Shown here piece by piece: positions 1 to 5,984 of a DNA stretch of 6,103 nucleotides. Positions within the stretch are counted from its first letter, which is position 1. Each line of letters starts with the position of its first letter. The DNA is from JBOHER01 sp050701115. GTDB taxonomy: Bacteria > Actinomycetota > Actinomycetes > Mycobacteriales > Pseudonocardiaceae. Both the position numbers and the translations under genes were made by a program. The stretch spans positions 1 through 6,103 of the forward strand of contig JBOHER010000385.1 in assembly GCA_050701115.1 (NCBI GenBank), given 5' to 3'. The notes beneath the pieces were generated by a model. The model did not search any database. It was not told the DNA's origin and was given only the letters and a program-made list of their open reading frames with translations.

Positions 1-31
1 GGCCTGGAGTGCCTGTGGTGCACTCAAGGCC
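1..31 (-). terminator. Imperfect hairpin beyond the PPA1309 gene stop
   Basis: Bases 1-12 pair with 20-31 (eleven pairs, one G/A mismatch at 6/26) around a 7-base loop. The hairpin starts 17 bp past the stop codon of the leftward gene, where an intrinsic terminator would sit. A T-tract would fall left of base 1 and cannot be seen, so it could equally be a shared bidirectional hairpin or chance. The stem is seen directly; the role is inferred. Confidence 0.4.
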
Positions 32-48
32 ACCTTCAGCTCGCCGGA

Positions 49-663
49 TCACGGTGCGAACGTCGACTGGAGCGCGTCGAGCAGATTCGGCGCGAGCCCG
101 GGGTGCTCGATCACCTCATCCGGTTCGAGCGCCTCGCTGGTTTCCTGATCGGCACTTTCCTGATCGGCACTGGTTTCCTGATCGGCACTGCCACGCAGGC
201 GCAGCACGCACGCGCGGGCGCCGTCCCGGGATACCGCGGCGACCAAACGTGCTTCGGTGCGGCGAGGATGGTTCGCCGCCGCCTTACGCAGCCGTTCCGC
301 GTCGGGCGCCGCTGTGGCGTCGACTTGCTCGGCCAGATCCGCCTCGGCGTCCGGTGGGAGCACGATGATCTCCTGCGCGAGGGCGCATCCGCGCACCGCG
401 TCAGGCCAGGCGATCCGAGCGAGGGCCTCAGCCAGGTCGGTTTCCGGCAGCGCGTCCTGGGCGATCGGGGTCAACGCGGCGTCGGGGTCGAGGTGCCCTG
501 CGAGGTCCGGTTGCCGTGCCAGCAGTTCCTCGGTTGTGACCAGCGCGAACAGCTGCGGCGCTTGATCCCATCCCGCGCTCGCGACGAACTCCTCGACCTC
601 GCGCGCTGCGCTCGCGATGCTCGTGTCGGCAACGCCCTGATCGCTGTCCTCGGCTTCTCCCAT
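49..663 (-). CDS. PPA1309 family protein (conserved actinobacterial, function unknown)
   Basis: A 204-residue acidic, soluble protein without signal peptide or membrane segment. The N-terminal helix and the stretch REVEEFVASAGWDQAPQLFA, followed by TEELLARQPDL, resemble the PPA1309 family, small actinobacterial proteins usually encoded beside UPF0182 genes; that adjacency is also seen here. Further family-like blocks are the Trp-Pro-Asp-Ala segment near residue 88 and the IIVLPPDAEADLAEQ region near 98-112. The biochemical role of the family is not known to me. Residues about 159-176 are a low-complexity tandem repeat (SADQE(TS) three times), probably a surface loop that tolerates length change. 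The ATG at 663 has no convincing Shine-Dalgarno sequence upstream, so the start is moderately certain. The gene is divergent from the UPF0182 gene. Family assignment is from recalled similarity. Confidence 0.8.
   Translation of the reverse strand: MGEAEDSDQGVADTSIASAAREVEEFVASAGWDQAPQLFALVTTEELLARQPDLAGHLDPDAALTPIAQDALPETDLAEALARIAWPDAVRGCALAQEIIVLPPDAEADLAEQVDATAAPDAERLRKAAANHPRRTEARLVAAVSRDGARACVLRLRGSADQETSADQESADQETSEALEPDEVIEHPGLAPNLLDALQSTFAP
141..188. repeat. Three direct repeats of a 15-bp unit inside the PPA1309 gene
   Basis: The unit TTTCCTGATCGGCAC occurs perfectly at 141-155, 156-170 and 174-188; a TGG triplet separates the second and third copies and also precedes the first (as 15/18-bp units). 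Unit lengths are multiples of three, so copy number can change without frameshift. On the coding strand they encode SADQE or SADQETS repeats. The perfect identity suggests recent slippage expansion. Confidence 0.9.
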
Positions 664-845
664 GCAGTCATCGTGCCAGTCCCGTAACCCAGCCGGGGAA
701 CTCCTGGCCCGATCCGTAGAGTTAGAAGTACAGGGCGAGCGATCGCGGCAGGCGACCGTGCGTCGGCGACACTGCGGTTGGCGCGTTCTGGTGCGCTGAT
801 GAGCGGTAGGAAAAACGAAGATTCCCGAACACAGGAGTGTGTGCA
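664..845. promoter_or_regulatory. Divergent intergenic region
   Basis: These 182 bp lie between two divergent start codons and must hold the promoters of both genes. The stretch around 715-731 and the A-rich tract 807-820 are the least GC-rich parts and are the likeliest sites of -10 elements. I could not find a -35/-10 pair with good spacing on either strand, and no clear operator or inverted repeat. The regulatory role is inferred from the layout only. Confidence 0.35.
833..837 (+). promoter_or_regulatory. Ribosome binding site AGGAG that sets the UPF0182 start
   Basis: AGGAG at 833-837 lies 8 bases before the GTG at 846. An in-frame GTG at 837 overlaps this Shine-Dalgarno sequence and so is an unlikely start. 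This supports a protein beginning MATRPPVSMPKLTRRSR, which also looks like the usual family N-terminus. Confidence 0.7.
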
Positions 846-3785
846 GTGGCCACTCGGCCCCCAGTCAGCATGCCGAAGCTGACCAGGCGTAGTCGGTTCC
901 TTCTTATCCTGGGCGGCGCGGTCATCCTGGCCATGATGCTCGGCAGCAGGCTGCTCGGTGCCTATGTCGACTTGTTGTGGTTCGGTGAGGTCGACGCCCG
1001 CTCGGTGTTCACCACCATCCTGTTCACCCGCACCGTGCTGTTCTTCACCGTCGGCATCGTGGTCGGCGCCCTCGTCGCGTTGAGCCTCACCATCGCCTAC
1101 CGCTCCCGGCCGGTGTTCGTGCCGCTGGCAAGCGAGGACGATCCGCTCGCGCGCTACCGGTCGACGGTGGTAGCTCGCGTCCGGATGTTCGGGATCGGCA
1201 TTCCGGTGTTCATCGGGCTCATCGCGGGGGCGACCGCGCAAGCGGACTGGGAGCTCGTGCAGTTGTTCTTCAACGGCACCGAGTTCGGTCAGACCGACCC
1301 CGAGTTCGGCAAGGACATCGGTTTCTATGTGTTCAGCCTGCCGTTCTACAACTGGTTGCTGGGCTGGCTTTTCGTCGCGGTGGCGGTCTCCTTCATCGCG
1401 GGCGCGGCGACGCACTACCTGTTCGGCGGCATCCGGCTGGCCGGCCGGGGTAGCCAGTTCACCAACGCCGCGCGTGTTCAGCTGGCCGTGACCGCGGGGA
1501 TCTTCGTACTGTTCAAGGCGGTGGAGTACTTCCTCGCCCGGTACAACCTGCTGTTCTCCGATCGGAACTCGCTGTTCTACGGCGCGACCTACACCGACCT
1601 GAACGCGGTGCTGCCCGCCAAGCTGATCCTGATGAGCATCGCGGTGTTCTGCGCGATCGCGTTCTTCGCCGGTGCGGTGTTGCGTAATCTGCAACTGCCT
1701 GCGATCGCCCTGGTCCTGTTGCTGCTCTCCAGCATCCTCGTGGGTGCCGCCTGGCCTGCGATCCTCGAGCAGTTCTCGGTAAGGCCCAACGCGATCGAGA
1801 AGGAAGCCAAGTCCATCCAGCGCAATATGGACTCCACCAGGGCCGCCTACGACCTCGATGACGTCGAATACCTCGACTACGACGCGAACTCGACGGCCGG
1901 GGAGGAGGATTTGCAGGCTGCCCGGGGCACGATCTCCAACATCCGGCTGCTGGACCCGGGCGTGCTCGAGCCCACCTTCACCCAGCGGGTAGGTCGGCAG
2001 AACTTCTACGGCTTCCCGGAAAAGCTCGACGTGGACCGCTACACCATCAACGGTAAGACGCAGGACTACATCGTCGCGGCCAAGGAGATCAGGACCGAGG
2101 GGCTGGCCGAGAACCAGCGCAACTGGATCAACCGGCACCTGGTGTACACGCACGGCAACGGGTTCGTCGCCGCACCCGCGAACACCATTGACCGCGCGGT
2201 CGGTGATGGGGAAGGCAGCGACGCCGGGTACCCGATCGCGCGGACCAGCGACACCCAGAACCCCACCGGGAGCGGGATCAAGGTCGACCAGCCGAGGATC
2301 TACTACGGCGAGCTCGCCACCGACTACGCCATCGTGGGCGGCCAGGAAGGCGAGGCACCAGGGGAGTACGACACCGCGGCCGAGCGCGATTACCGCTACA
2401 CGGGCGAGGGCGGCGTGCCGATCGACGGCTGGCTCAACAGGCTCGTGTTCGCCGCGCAGTACAACGAGCGGAACATTCTGTTCTCCACTGCCATCGGTGA
2501 AGGCTCGAAGATCATGTACAACCGGGACCCGCGGGACCGGGTGAAGAAGAAGGCTCCGTGGCTGACCGTGGACGGCGACCCCTACCCCGCGGTGATCAAC
2601 GGCAGGATTCAGTGGATCGTCGACGGCTACACCACGACGAACAACTACCCGTACGCGCAAAAAACGCAGCTCGGGGAGGTCACCGAGGACACCCTCACCG
2701 GTGTCGCACGACTGGCGAACAAGCCGATCAGCTACATCCGCAACTCTGTCAAGGCCACTGTGGACGCCTACGACGGCACGGTGACGCTGTATGCGATGGA
2801 GGACGACGAGCCGATCCTCAACGCCTGGCAGAGCATCTTCCCGGACCTGATCAAGCCGAGCTCGGAGATCTCCGACGAGCTGCGTGCCCACTTACGCTAC
2901 CCGGAGGACATCTTCAAGGTGCAGCGGGATCTGGTCACCAAGTACCACGTCGGTAGTCCGCAGGAGTTCTTCTCCACCAACACGTTCTGGAGCGTTCCAG
3001 CCGACCCGACGAACGGCGGCGAGGAGGGCGAGAACCAGCCACCCTACTACGTGCTTACCCAGGTACCGGGAGAAGACGGGGCAGCGGAGCAGGCCGCTTT
3101 TCACCTGACCAGCGCACTGACGCCGCTGCGCAGGCAGTACCTTTCGGCCTGGATGTCGGTGTCGTCCGACCCGGAGGACTACGGCACGATGACCGTGCTG
3201 CGGCTGCCCGCTGAGGATGCCTCGAAGCAGACCGACGGCCCGGTTCAGGTGCAGAACCGATTCCAGAGTGACCCGCGGGTCGCGCAGGAGCGCACCCTGT
3301 TCAACAACCCGAGCATCCGGGTGATCTTCGGCAACCAGCTCACTCTTCCGCTGGCAGGTGGTTTCCTCTACGTCGAGCCGGTCTACATTCAGCAGACCAA
3401 CGAGAACAGCTACCCGCAGCTGGCCCGGGTGCTCGTGCAGTACGGCGGCCGGGTCGGCTTCGCGCCGACGCTGCCCGAGGCGCTCGAGCAGGTACTCGGC
3501 CAGCAGGCGGCCGACCTGGCCACCGCGCCGGAGGAGGAGGCACCGGACGGCGAGCCGGCCGCGCCGGACCAGCCTACGGATGAACAGCGTCCCGAGGCTC
3601 CGGCCGAGCCGGCACCGGAGGACGCCAGTGGCGCGGCATCCGCCGCAGCGGACATGCAGGCCGCCTGGACCAAGTACAAGAGGGCGCAGGCCGAAGGCGA
3701 CTACGCGGCGCAGGGCGAGGCGCTGGCCGAGCTGGACGAAGCGGCACGCAGGTACAACGAGGCACGACAGGCAGACGGCGGCTGA
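846..3785 (+). CDS. UPF0182 family large membrane protein (COG1615)
   Basis: A 979-residue protein starting at GTG 846; GTG 837 is possible but overlaps the RBS. The first 310 residues hold seven likely transmembrane helices (about 18-40, 55-83, 112-131, 167-190, 211-229, 258-278, 284-306). A large soluble region follows, probably outside the membrane. Segments recalled as typical of UPF0182 include DPEFGKDIGFYVFSLPF (151-167), RPNAIEKE after helix 7, and the GEWPL-free, Tyr-rich central part with QTQ/TNN-type loops. Residues about 890-935 are a Pro/Ala/Glu-rich, probably disordered linker, and about 936-979 a charged helix with AWTKYKRAQAEGDYAAQGEAL, also usual for the family. Length is normal and there is no internal lesion. 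The function of UPF0182 is unknown to me; it is a widely conserved actinobacterial integral membrane protein. The gene is divergent from the PPA1309 gene and 72 bp upstream of tRNA-fMet. Confidence 0.93.
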   Translation: MATRPPVSMPKLTRRSRFLLILGGAVILAMMLGSRLLGAYVDLLWFGEVDARSVFTTILFTRTVLFFTVGIVVGALVALSLTIAYRSRPVFVPLASEDDPLARYRSTVVARVRMFGIGIPVFIGLIAGATAQADWELVQLFFNGTEFGQTDPEFGKDIGFYVFSLPFYNWLLGWLFVAVAVSFIAGAATHYLFGGIRLAGRGSQFTNAARVQLAVTAGIFVLFKAVEYFLARYNLLFSDRNSLFYGATYTDLNAVLPAKLILMSIAVFCAIAFFAGAVLRNLQLPAIALVLLLLSSILVGAAWPAILEQFSVRPNAIEKEAKSIQRNMDSTRAAYDLDDVEYLDYDANSTAGEEDLQAARGTISNIRLLDPGVLEPTFTQRVGRQNFYGFPEKLDVDRYTINGKTQDYIVAAKEIRTEGLAENQRNWINRHLVYTHGNGFVAAPANTIDRAVGDGEGSDAGYPIARTSDTQNPTGSGIKVDQPRIYYGELATDYAIVGGQEGEAPGEYDTAAERDYRYTGEGGVPIDGWLNRLVFAAQYNERNILFSTAIGEGSKIMYNRDPRDRVKKKAPWLTVDGDPYPAVINGRIQWIVDGYTTTNNYPYAQKTQLGEVTEDTLTGVARLANKPISYIRNSVKATVDAYDGTVTLYAMEDDEPILNAWQSIFPDLIKPSSEISDELRAHLRYPEDIFKVQRDLVTKYHVGSPQEFFSTNTFWSVPADPTNGGEEGENQPPYYVLTQVPGEDGAAEQAAFHLTSALTPLRRQYLSAWMSVSSDPEDYGTMTVLRLPAEDASKQTDGPVQVQNRFQSDPRVAQERTLFNNPSIRVIFGNQLTLPLAGGFLYVEPVYIQQTNENSYPQLARVLVQYGGRVGFAPTLPEALEQVLGQQAADLATAPEEEAPDGEPAAPDQPTDEQRPEAPAEPAPEDASGAASAAADMQAAWTKYKRAQAEGDYAAQGEALAELDEAARRYNEARQADGG

Positions 3786-3814
3786 CCTGCACAGACGCCC
3801 AATCAGGTACCCGC

Positions 3815-3845
3815 CTGAACGCTCCGCGACACCCCGGTGTAGTCT
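3815..3845 (+). promoter_or_regulatory. Possible promoter of tRNA-fMet
   Basis: CTGAAC (3815-3820) and TAGTCT (3840-3845) resemble a weak -35 and a -10 (TANNNT) element with a 19-bp spacer. Initiation would fall near 3852, a few bases before the mature tRNA 5' end. The spacing is longer than ideal; this is inference from position and motif. Confidence 0.35.
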
Positions 3846-3857
3846 TGGTTTTACCAA

Positions 3858-3934
3858 CGCGGGGTGGAGCAGCTCGGTAGCTCGCTGGGCTCATAACCCA
3901 GAGGTCGCAGGTTCAAATCCTGTCCCCGCTACCA
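3858..3934 (+). tRNA. Initiator tRNA-fMet (anticodon CAU)
   Basis: A complete 77-nt cloverleaf folds by hand: acceptor 3858-3864 with 3924-3930, D-stem GAGC/GCTC, anticodon stem CTGGG/CCCAG around CTCATAA with anticodon CAT at 3892-3894, variable loop AGGTC, T-stem GCAGG/CCTGT with loop TTCAAAT, discriminator A3931, and encoded CCA 3932-3934. It is the initiator rather than the elongator type: the first acceptor pair is mismatched (C1 against U72), and three consecutive G:C pairs close the anticodon stem (GGG/CCC). Both are hallmarks for formylation and P-site entry. The gene sits immediately upstream of an integrase relic, so its 3' half is the probable old attachment site of the decayed island. 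Confidence 0.97.
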
Positions 3935-3938
3935 GGTG

Positions 3939-3974
3939 AAACGGCCCCGGAGACTCAGTCTCCGGGGCCGTTTT
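3939..3974 (+). terminator. Strong intrinsic terminator after tRNA-fMet
   Basis: A perfect 14-bp stem (3941-3954 with 3958-3971), extendable by two A:T pairs to 3939/3973, has a 3-base loop TCA and is followed by a T-run (3971-3974). It begins 4 bases after the tRNA CCA end. The stem core is GGCCCCGGAGAC. It will end the tRNA transcript. It also insulates the tRNA from the leftward-pointing integrase relic. Confidence 0.9.
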
Positions 3975-3979
3975 CGCGT

Positions 3980-4187
3980 CTACGTGACCAGATTTGTGAC
4001 CGGTGGACCTTGTTCAGGTGGCTGACTGTGAGAGCTGAGCGCCGCTTCGATGGTTTGGGCGATGAGCTCTGCGGCTTCGCGGTCATGTCCGCTGGACCGA
4101 TGGCCGTAGATCCCGAGCGAGGTGTTGACGTTGGCGTGCCCTACGCGGTCTGCGCCTTCAAGGTGAAGTTCGATCGCCGACCGGACG
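3980..4187 (-). pseudogene. Tyrosine recombinase (integrase) C-terminal fragment
   Basis: The leftward frame ending at TAG (3980-3982) encodes about 70 residues of the end of a phage/ICE-type tyrosine integrase. The segment GHANVNTSLGIYGH carries the box II pattern LGHxxxxTxxxYxH: the catalytic His and, ten residues on, the nucleophilic Tyr. It is followed by DREAAELIAQTIEAAL, the usual last helix. The upstream HxxR box, the first catalytic Arg and the DNA-binding N-terminal domains are missing (families run 350-450 residues). The open frame continues to 4255, but those first ~21 codons are the antisense of a catB remnant, so the real homology stops near 4187. The C-terminus points toward the 3' end of tRNA-fMet, 46 bp away, as expected for an integrase adjacent to its attachment site. 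It is non-functional. Confidence 0.75.
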
Positions 4188-4310
4188 AGCTCGACGTCGA
4201 TTAGACGGATCCGCCACCTGTGCGAGGGGGTCGGAGTCGAAGTGGTCATGGGCAACCAGATCGACGGCCAGGTGGGCTCCCTGTGCAGCGCGGCGTTCGG
4301 AGCAGCGTGA
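4188..4310 (+). pseudogene. catB: Muconate cycloisomerase (CatB) fragment
   Basis: The forward frame ending at TGA 4308-4310 reads RRIRHLCEGVGVEVVMGN followed by QIDGQVGSLCSAAFGAA. This resembles the late part of the enolase-superfamily muconate cycloisomerase barrel (the GVEVVMGNQ-DGQ-GS stretch). CatB converts cis,cis-muconate to muconolactone in catechol ortho-cleavage. Only about 40 of roughly 370 residues remain; the whole N-terminal part and the C-terminal tail are gone, and the frame stops abruptly. No start codon can serve it. The stop overlaps the catA GTG start (GTGA at 4307-4310), probably a deletion junction. The assignment rests on recalled motifs plus the catA and catC neighbours that follow. 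Its left end abuts, and its complement extends, the integrase frame. Confidence 0.65.
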
Positions 4311-5084
4311 GCATCACCCAGGACTCACTCACAGCTGAGCGCGTCGCGACAGCAGTGACCGCGGTGCTCAAGGGCGTGCGCGACGCGATCAGCGAACACG
4401 ACGTCACCTACCCCGAGTTCCAGGCCGCCAAGACGTGGATGATCGAGGTCGGCGAGACCGGAGAATGGCCGCTGTTCCTCGGCGTCTTCGTCGAGCACGT
4501 CGTGGAGGAGGTCGTCTCCCGAACCCAGAACGGCACCAAAGGCACCATCGAAGGCCCTACTACCTTCCCGACCAGGCGAGGCTGGACGCCAAGGCCACGC
4601 TGCCACGACGACCCGACGAGCAGGGCACGACGCTGGTGTTCAGCGGCCAGGTTCGCGACATCGACGGGACCCCGCTGGCCGGCGCCGAGGTCGACATCTG
4701 GCACGCCGACTCCGACAGCTACGACTCCGGGTTCGCACCGCATGTACCGGCCGGCAACCTACGCGGGGTCGTGGTCACCGACGACGAAGGACGCTTCACC
4801 ATCGAAACGATCCAGCCCGCGCCGTACCAGATCCCGCACGACGGTCCCACCGGCAAGCTCATCGAGGCAGCCGGCTGGCACCCCTGGCGACCCGCGCGCC
4901 TGCGCCTGATGGTCCGCGCCGACGGACACCGCATGATCACCACCCAGCTGTACTTCGCCGGTGGCGACTGGCTCGACTCCGACATCGCCGAGGCAACCAA
5001 GCCCGAACTGATCCTCGACCCGAAGACCGACAGCGACGGGGTGGCCCGCGCGGAGTACGACTTCGAACTCGAGAAAGGGCCTGA
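4307..5084 (+). pseudogene. catA: Catechol 1,2-dioxygenase, frameshifted and missing iron ligands
   Basis: Two frames together give an almost full-length intradiol dioxygenase (~260 residues). Codons from GTG 4307 (GGAG at 4299-4302) encode the helical N-terminal domain with YPEFQ, GEWPLF and FVEHVVEEV, up to GTKGTIEGP. One C is missing in the CCC run at 4555-4557 (GGCCCTAC for expected GGCCCCTAC). The next frame then gives YYLPDQARLD, the beta-sandwich GTPLAGAEVDIWHAD, NLRGVVVTDDEGRF, PAPYQIPHDGPTGKLIEAAG and TTQLYFAGGDWLDSDIA. The enzyme opens catechol to cis,cis-muconate using Fe(III) held by two Tyr and two His. Here the first Tyr is Asp (GAC 4723-4725, residue 140). Both His of the expected RPAHLH are Arg (CGC 4897-4899 and 4903-4905, residues 198 and 200). 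Only Tyr174 remains. The native stop also seems lost, so the shifted frame reads on into catC; TGA 5082-5084 is a possible original end in another frame. Confidence 0.9.
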
Positions 5085-5092
5085 CATCGGAC

Positions 5093-5122
5093 GGGCGTGC
5101 GGGTCACAAACCCCGCACGCCC
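5093..5122 (+). other. Perfect 11-bp inverted repeat between catA and catC
   Basis: GGGCGTGCGGG (5093-5103) pairs exactly with CCCGCACGCCC (5112-5122) around an 8-base loop. No T-run follows; the catC ribosome site comes 12 bases later. It may have been an mRNA-stabilising or attenuating hairpin in the catA-catC transcript. The structure is seen; the role is inferred. Confidence 0.6.
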
Positions 5123-5134
5123 CGCGCCACAACC

Positions 5135-5140
5135 AGGAGG
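5135..5140 (+). promoter_or_regulatory. Intact ribosome binding site of the catC relic
   Basis: AGGAGG stands 8 bases before ATG 5149, an ideal signal. It fixes the original catC start and shows that CatC was translated independently, although the shifted catA frame now runs through it. Confidence 0.8.
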
Positions 5141-5148
5141 ACGACGTC

Positions 5149-5278
5149 ATGCTGTTCCACGTCCGAATGGACGTCTCGATACTCAGGACCTGCCTGGGCA
5201 GGAACGCACCCGACTGCTCGCCTGCGAGTCGAGGTGACCCCGCTGGCGCAACATCCCTCCGCGGTCGGAGCGGACTGA
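5149..5278 (+). pseudogene. catC: Muconolactone Delta-isomerase, collapsed
   Basis: ATG 5149 opens MLFHVRMDVSI, the near-invariant N-terminus of muconolactone isomerase, which follows CatB and makes 3-oxoadipate enol-lactone. About one base is then missing near 5179-5184, and the next frame continues QDLPGQERTRLLA (5184-5222). A larger internal deletion follows. The third frame gives VEVTPLAQHPSAVGAD and a TGA at 5276-5278, matching the usual C-terminal EVTPL-HPS tail. About 40 of roughly 92-96 residues remain, and the central helices and sheet are lost. Both ends lie in correct order and strand, so this is internal loss, not rearrangement. Gene order here is catB-catA-catC, all rightward. 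N-terminus recognition is strong; the tail match is recalled and shorter. Confidence 0.85.
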
Positions 5279-5284
5279 GCCCCC

Positions 5285-5527
5285 ATGGACCAACAATGGT
5301 GGAACAGCACCGCCGAGCGGCCGACGGACTGGCCTGGGTGCGTCGTCACGATCGGAGTCTTCGAAGGCTTCCACCGCGGTCACCAGACGCTGGTCAAAAC
5401 CGCACGCCGAGCTGCCCGCAAAGAGCGGGTTCCACTGGTTCTGCTGACTTTCGACCCGCACCCGCGCGCCCACCTCCGTCCAGAGACCGCGCCACGGCTG
5501 CTCATGTCGATACCCCAAAGAGTGCAG
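5285..5527 (+). pseudogene. RibF-like FAD synthetase / riboflavin kinase, N-terminal fragment
   Basis: From ATG 5285 the first ~81 residues match the start of bifunctional RibF: TAERPTDWPGCVVTIGVFEG, FHRGHQTLVKTA, VPLVLLTFDPHP and RLLMSIPQRVQ. They include the nucleotidyltransferase HxGH motif (His30, Gly32, His33) and the TFDPHP strand. The usual GxFDGxH has Glu in place of Asp (residue 27) and Phe in place of Val. Intact RibF is about 310 residues; the rest of the FMN adenylyltransferase domain and all of the kinase domain are absent, and the frame passes into unrelated sequence by 5530. A weak GGAG sits 14 bases before the ATG. Because RibF is normally essential, a complete copy should exist elsewhere. 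This one may have been a paralogue carried with the aromatic genes to feed flavoenzymes (inference). Confidence 0.8.
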
Positions 5528-5540
5528 ACGGGTCACGCGT

Positions 5541-5984
5541 ATGGCGACCCTGGCCGCGGCGTATCGCGTCCAGGACCTCCTGGTCGCATGAAACGTGCAC
5601 GCCGGAGCCACCATCCCCGGGATCAAGCTTGGTCTGACCTCGGTGGCCAAGCAGCGCGGATTGGTATGGACACACCGTTGACCGCTTGGTTGACGACATG
5701 CACCTAGCAGAACACGACCCGGTGCCGATCGCCGAGCTCATCCATATCCTCGGATCAAGCCGGAGATCGCCCTGGTGCTCGGCGAGCGGGTCACCGGTCC
5801 ACGGGTCGCCGTCGCCGTCGGCAGCGACATCGTCGATCGGGCGACCGGTGCTGCGGTCCTTGGTGACCCGCTCGAGGCCCTGGCTCAGGCCGCCAACGCT
5901 CTCGCAGGTCGCGGCATCGCACTTGAGCCCGGCTGGGTGTTGCTGATCGGAGGACTGACAGGTGCCATGCCCGTCGAGCCCGGG
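5541..5984 (+). pseudogene. 4-oxalocrotonate decarboxylase / 2-keto-4-pentenoate hydratase relic
   Basis: ATG 5541 reads MATLAAAYRVQDLLVA, an in-frame TGA (5589-5591, where family members usually have Arg, so probably CGA to TGA), then NVHAGATIPGIKLGLTSVAKQ in the same frame. A one-base loss near 5655-5657 leads to RIGMDTPLTAWL. Another shift near 5690 leads to DDMHLAEHDPVPIAELIH, and another near 5746 to PRIKPEIALVLGERVTGP. An internal deletion near 5805 removes roughly 90 residues, and the C-terminal part follows: TGAAVLGDPLEALAQAANAL and GWVLLIGGLTGAMPVEPG. The GLTS-AKQ and PEIA-VLG blocks define the MhpD/DmpE/DmpH family of meta-cleavage enzymes; the GGLT near the end favours the decarboxylase over the hydratase. 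It clearly cannot make an active enzyme. Its last part is joined in frame to a maleylacetate reductase piece. Confidence 0.85.

Noticed and set aside
471..2891. Long minus-strand open frame of 806 codons opposite the UPF0182 gene
   Set aside because: It is a G+C-driven antisense shadow: low-complexity Arg/Val/Gly/Asp-rich composition without recognisable domains, while the plus strand encodes a clear membrane protein.
2892..3857. Minus-strand open frame of 321 codons
   Set aside because: Same reason: opposite the conserved C-terminal part of UPF0182, with biased composition and no family resemblance.
3980..4255. An intact small integrase or excisionase of 91 residues
   Set aside because: It has only the terminal box II His and Tyr part of an integrase, and its N-terminal codons are antisense catB.
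4553..4560. Programmed ribosomal frameshifting in catA
   Set aside because: No slippery heptamer or downstream pseudoknot is evident, the family is not known for it, and the ligand losses and broken neighbours point to a pseudogene.
4435..5637. A single 400-residue fusion protein
   Set aside because: The frame is one catA half joined by frameshift to the start of catC and then to out-of-frame ribF and decarboxylase sequence; it is an artefact of decay, not a designed fusion.
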